A DNA stretch of 5,702 bases from Erysipelotrichaceae bacterium (GTDB taxonomy: Bacteria > Bacillota_I > Bacilli_A > Erysipelotrichales > Erysipelotrichaceae), in the NCBI GenBank assembly GCA_900770275.1, contig CAAGJS010000023.1, forward strand, positions 1-5,702, written 5' to 3'. The notes under the pieces were generated by a model that was not told the origin of the DNA, did not search any database, and saw only the letters and a list, made by a program, of their open reading frames with translations. A program made the position numbers and the translations under genes. Shown one piece after another: positions 5,654 through 5,702 of this stretch. Positions within the stretch are counted from its first letter, which is position 1. The number at the start of each line of letters is the position of its first letter.

Positions 5654-5702
5654 AAACAACTCCTGACAAACCGTTCACACAAACCATAGAAACAGCGAAA
5701 AA

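Noticed and set aside
5654..5702. Terminator after the AraC-family gene
   Set aside because: No inverted repeat followed by a T-run is visible before the window ends.

Overview
The window looks like chromosomal DNA of a moderate-GC Firmicute. The evidence is strong purine-rich ribosome binding sites (AAAGGAG, GGGAGA) 5-8 nt before the chosen starts, a lipobox lipoprotein, and a class III iron alcohol dehydrogenase next to a maltose-acetyltransferase-type enzyme. A gut-associated Clostridia or Erysipelotrichia member fits, but the genus cannot be fixed from sequence reading alone. No RNA genes, CRISPR arrays, insertion sequences or phage genes were seen.

Layout: five intact or partial genes and one broken gene lie on the minus strand, and one regulator gene lies on the plus strand at the right end. 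From right to left, an AraC-family regulator (4703-5653, +) diverges from an iron-containing alcohol dehydrogenase (3416-4581, -) that is broken by two single-base insertions and one nonsense codon. The same strand continues with a sugar/maltose O-acetyltransferase (2786-3367), a flavin reductase-like protein (2211-2723) and a flavodoxin-like lipoprotein (1561-2211). Gaps are 48 nt, 62 nt and a 1-nt TGATG overlap, so these four form a likely operon under the divergent AraC regulator. The 62-nt gap encodes a 12-bp RNA hairpin and a competing 9-bp hairpin.

A second transcription unit on the minus strand starts at a good promoter (TATAAT, 17-bp spacer) near 1434-1462. It encodes a membrane-anchored phosphodiester glycosidase (NAGPA-type) domain protein (419-1408), coupled through another TGATG overlap to a membrane-anchored protein that runs off the left edge (1-419).

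How the genes may work together: an AraC regulator diverging from an iron alcohol dehydrogenase resembles in layout the E. coli YqhC/YqhD aldehyde-reduction locus. With flavin reductase and flavodoxin partners, a role in reducing reactive carbonyls or quinones is a reasonable inference. Here the dehydrogenase appears to be decaying while its regulator and the downstream genes stay open. The NAGPA pair probably acts at the cell surface on glycans and looks functionally separate. I found no convincing novel system; the best leads are the multi-lesion dehydrogenase, the hairpin switch-like element and the inverted repeat in the divergent promoter region.
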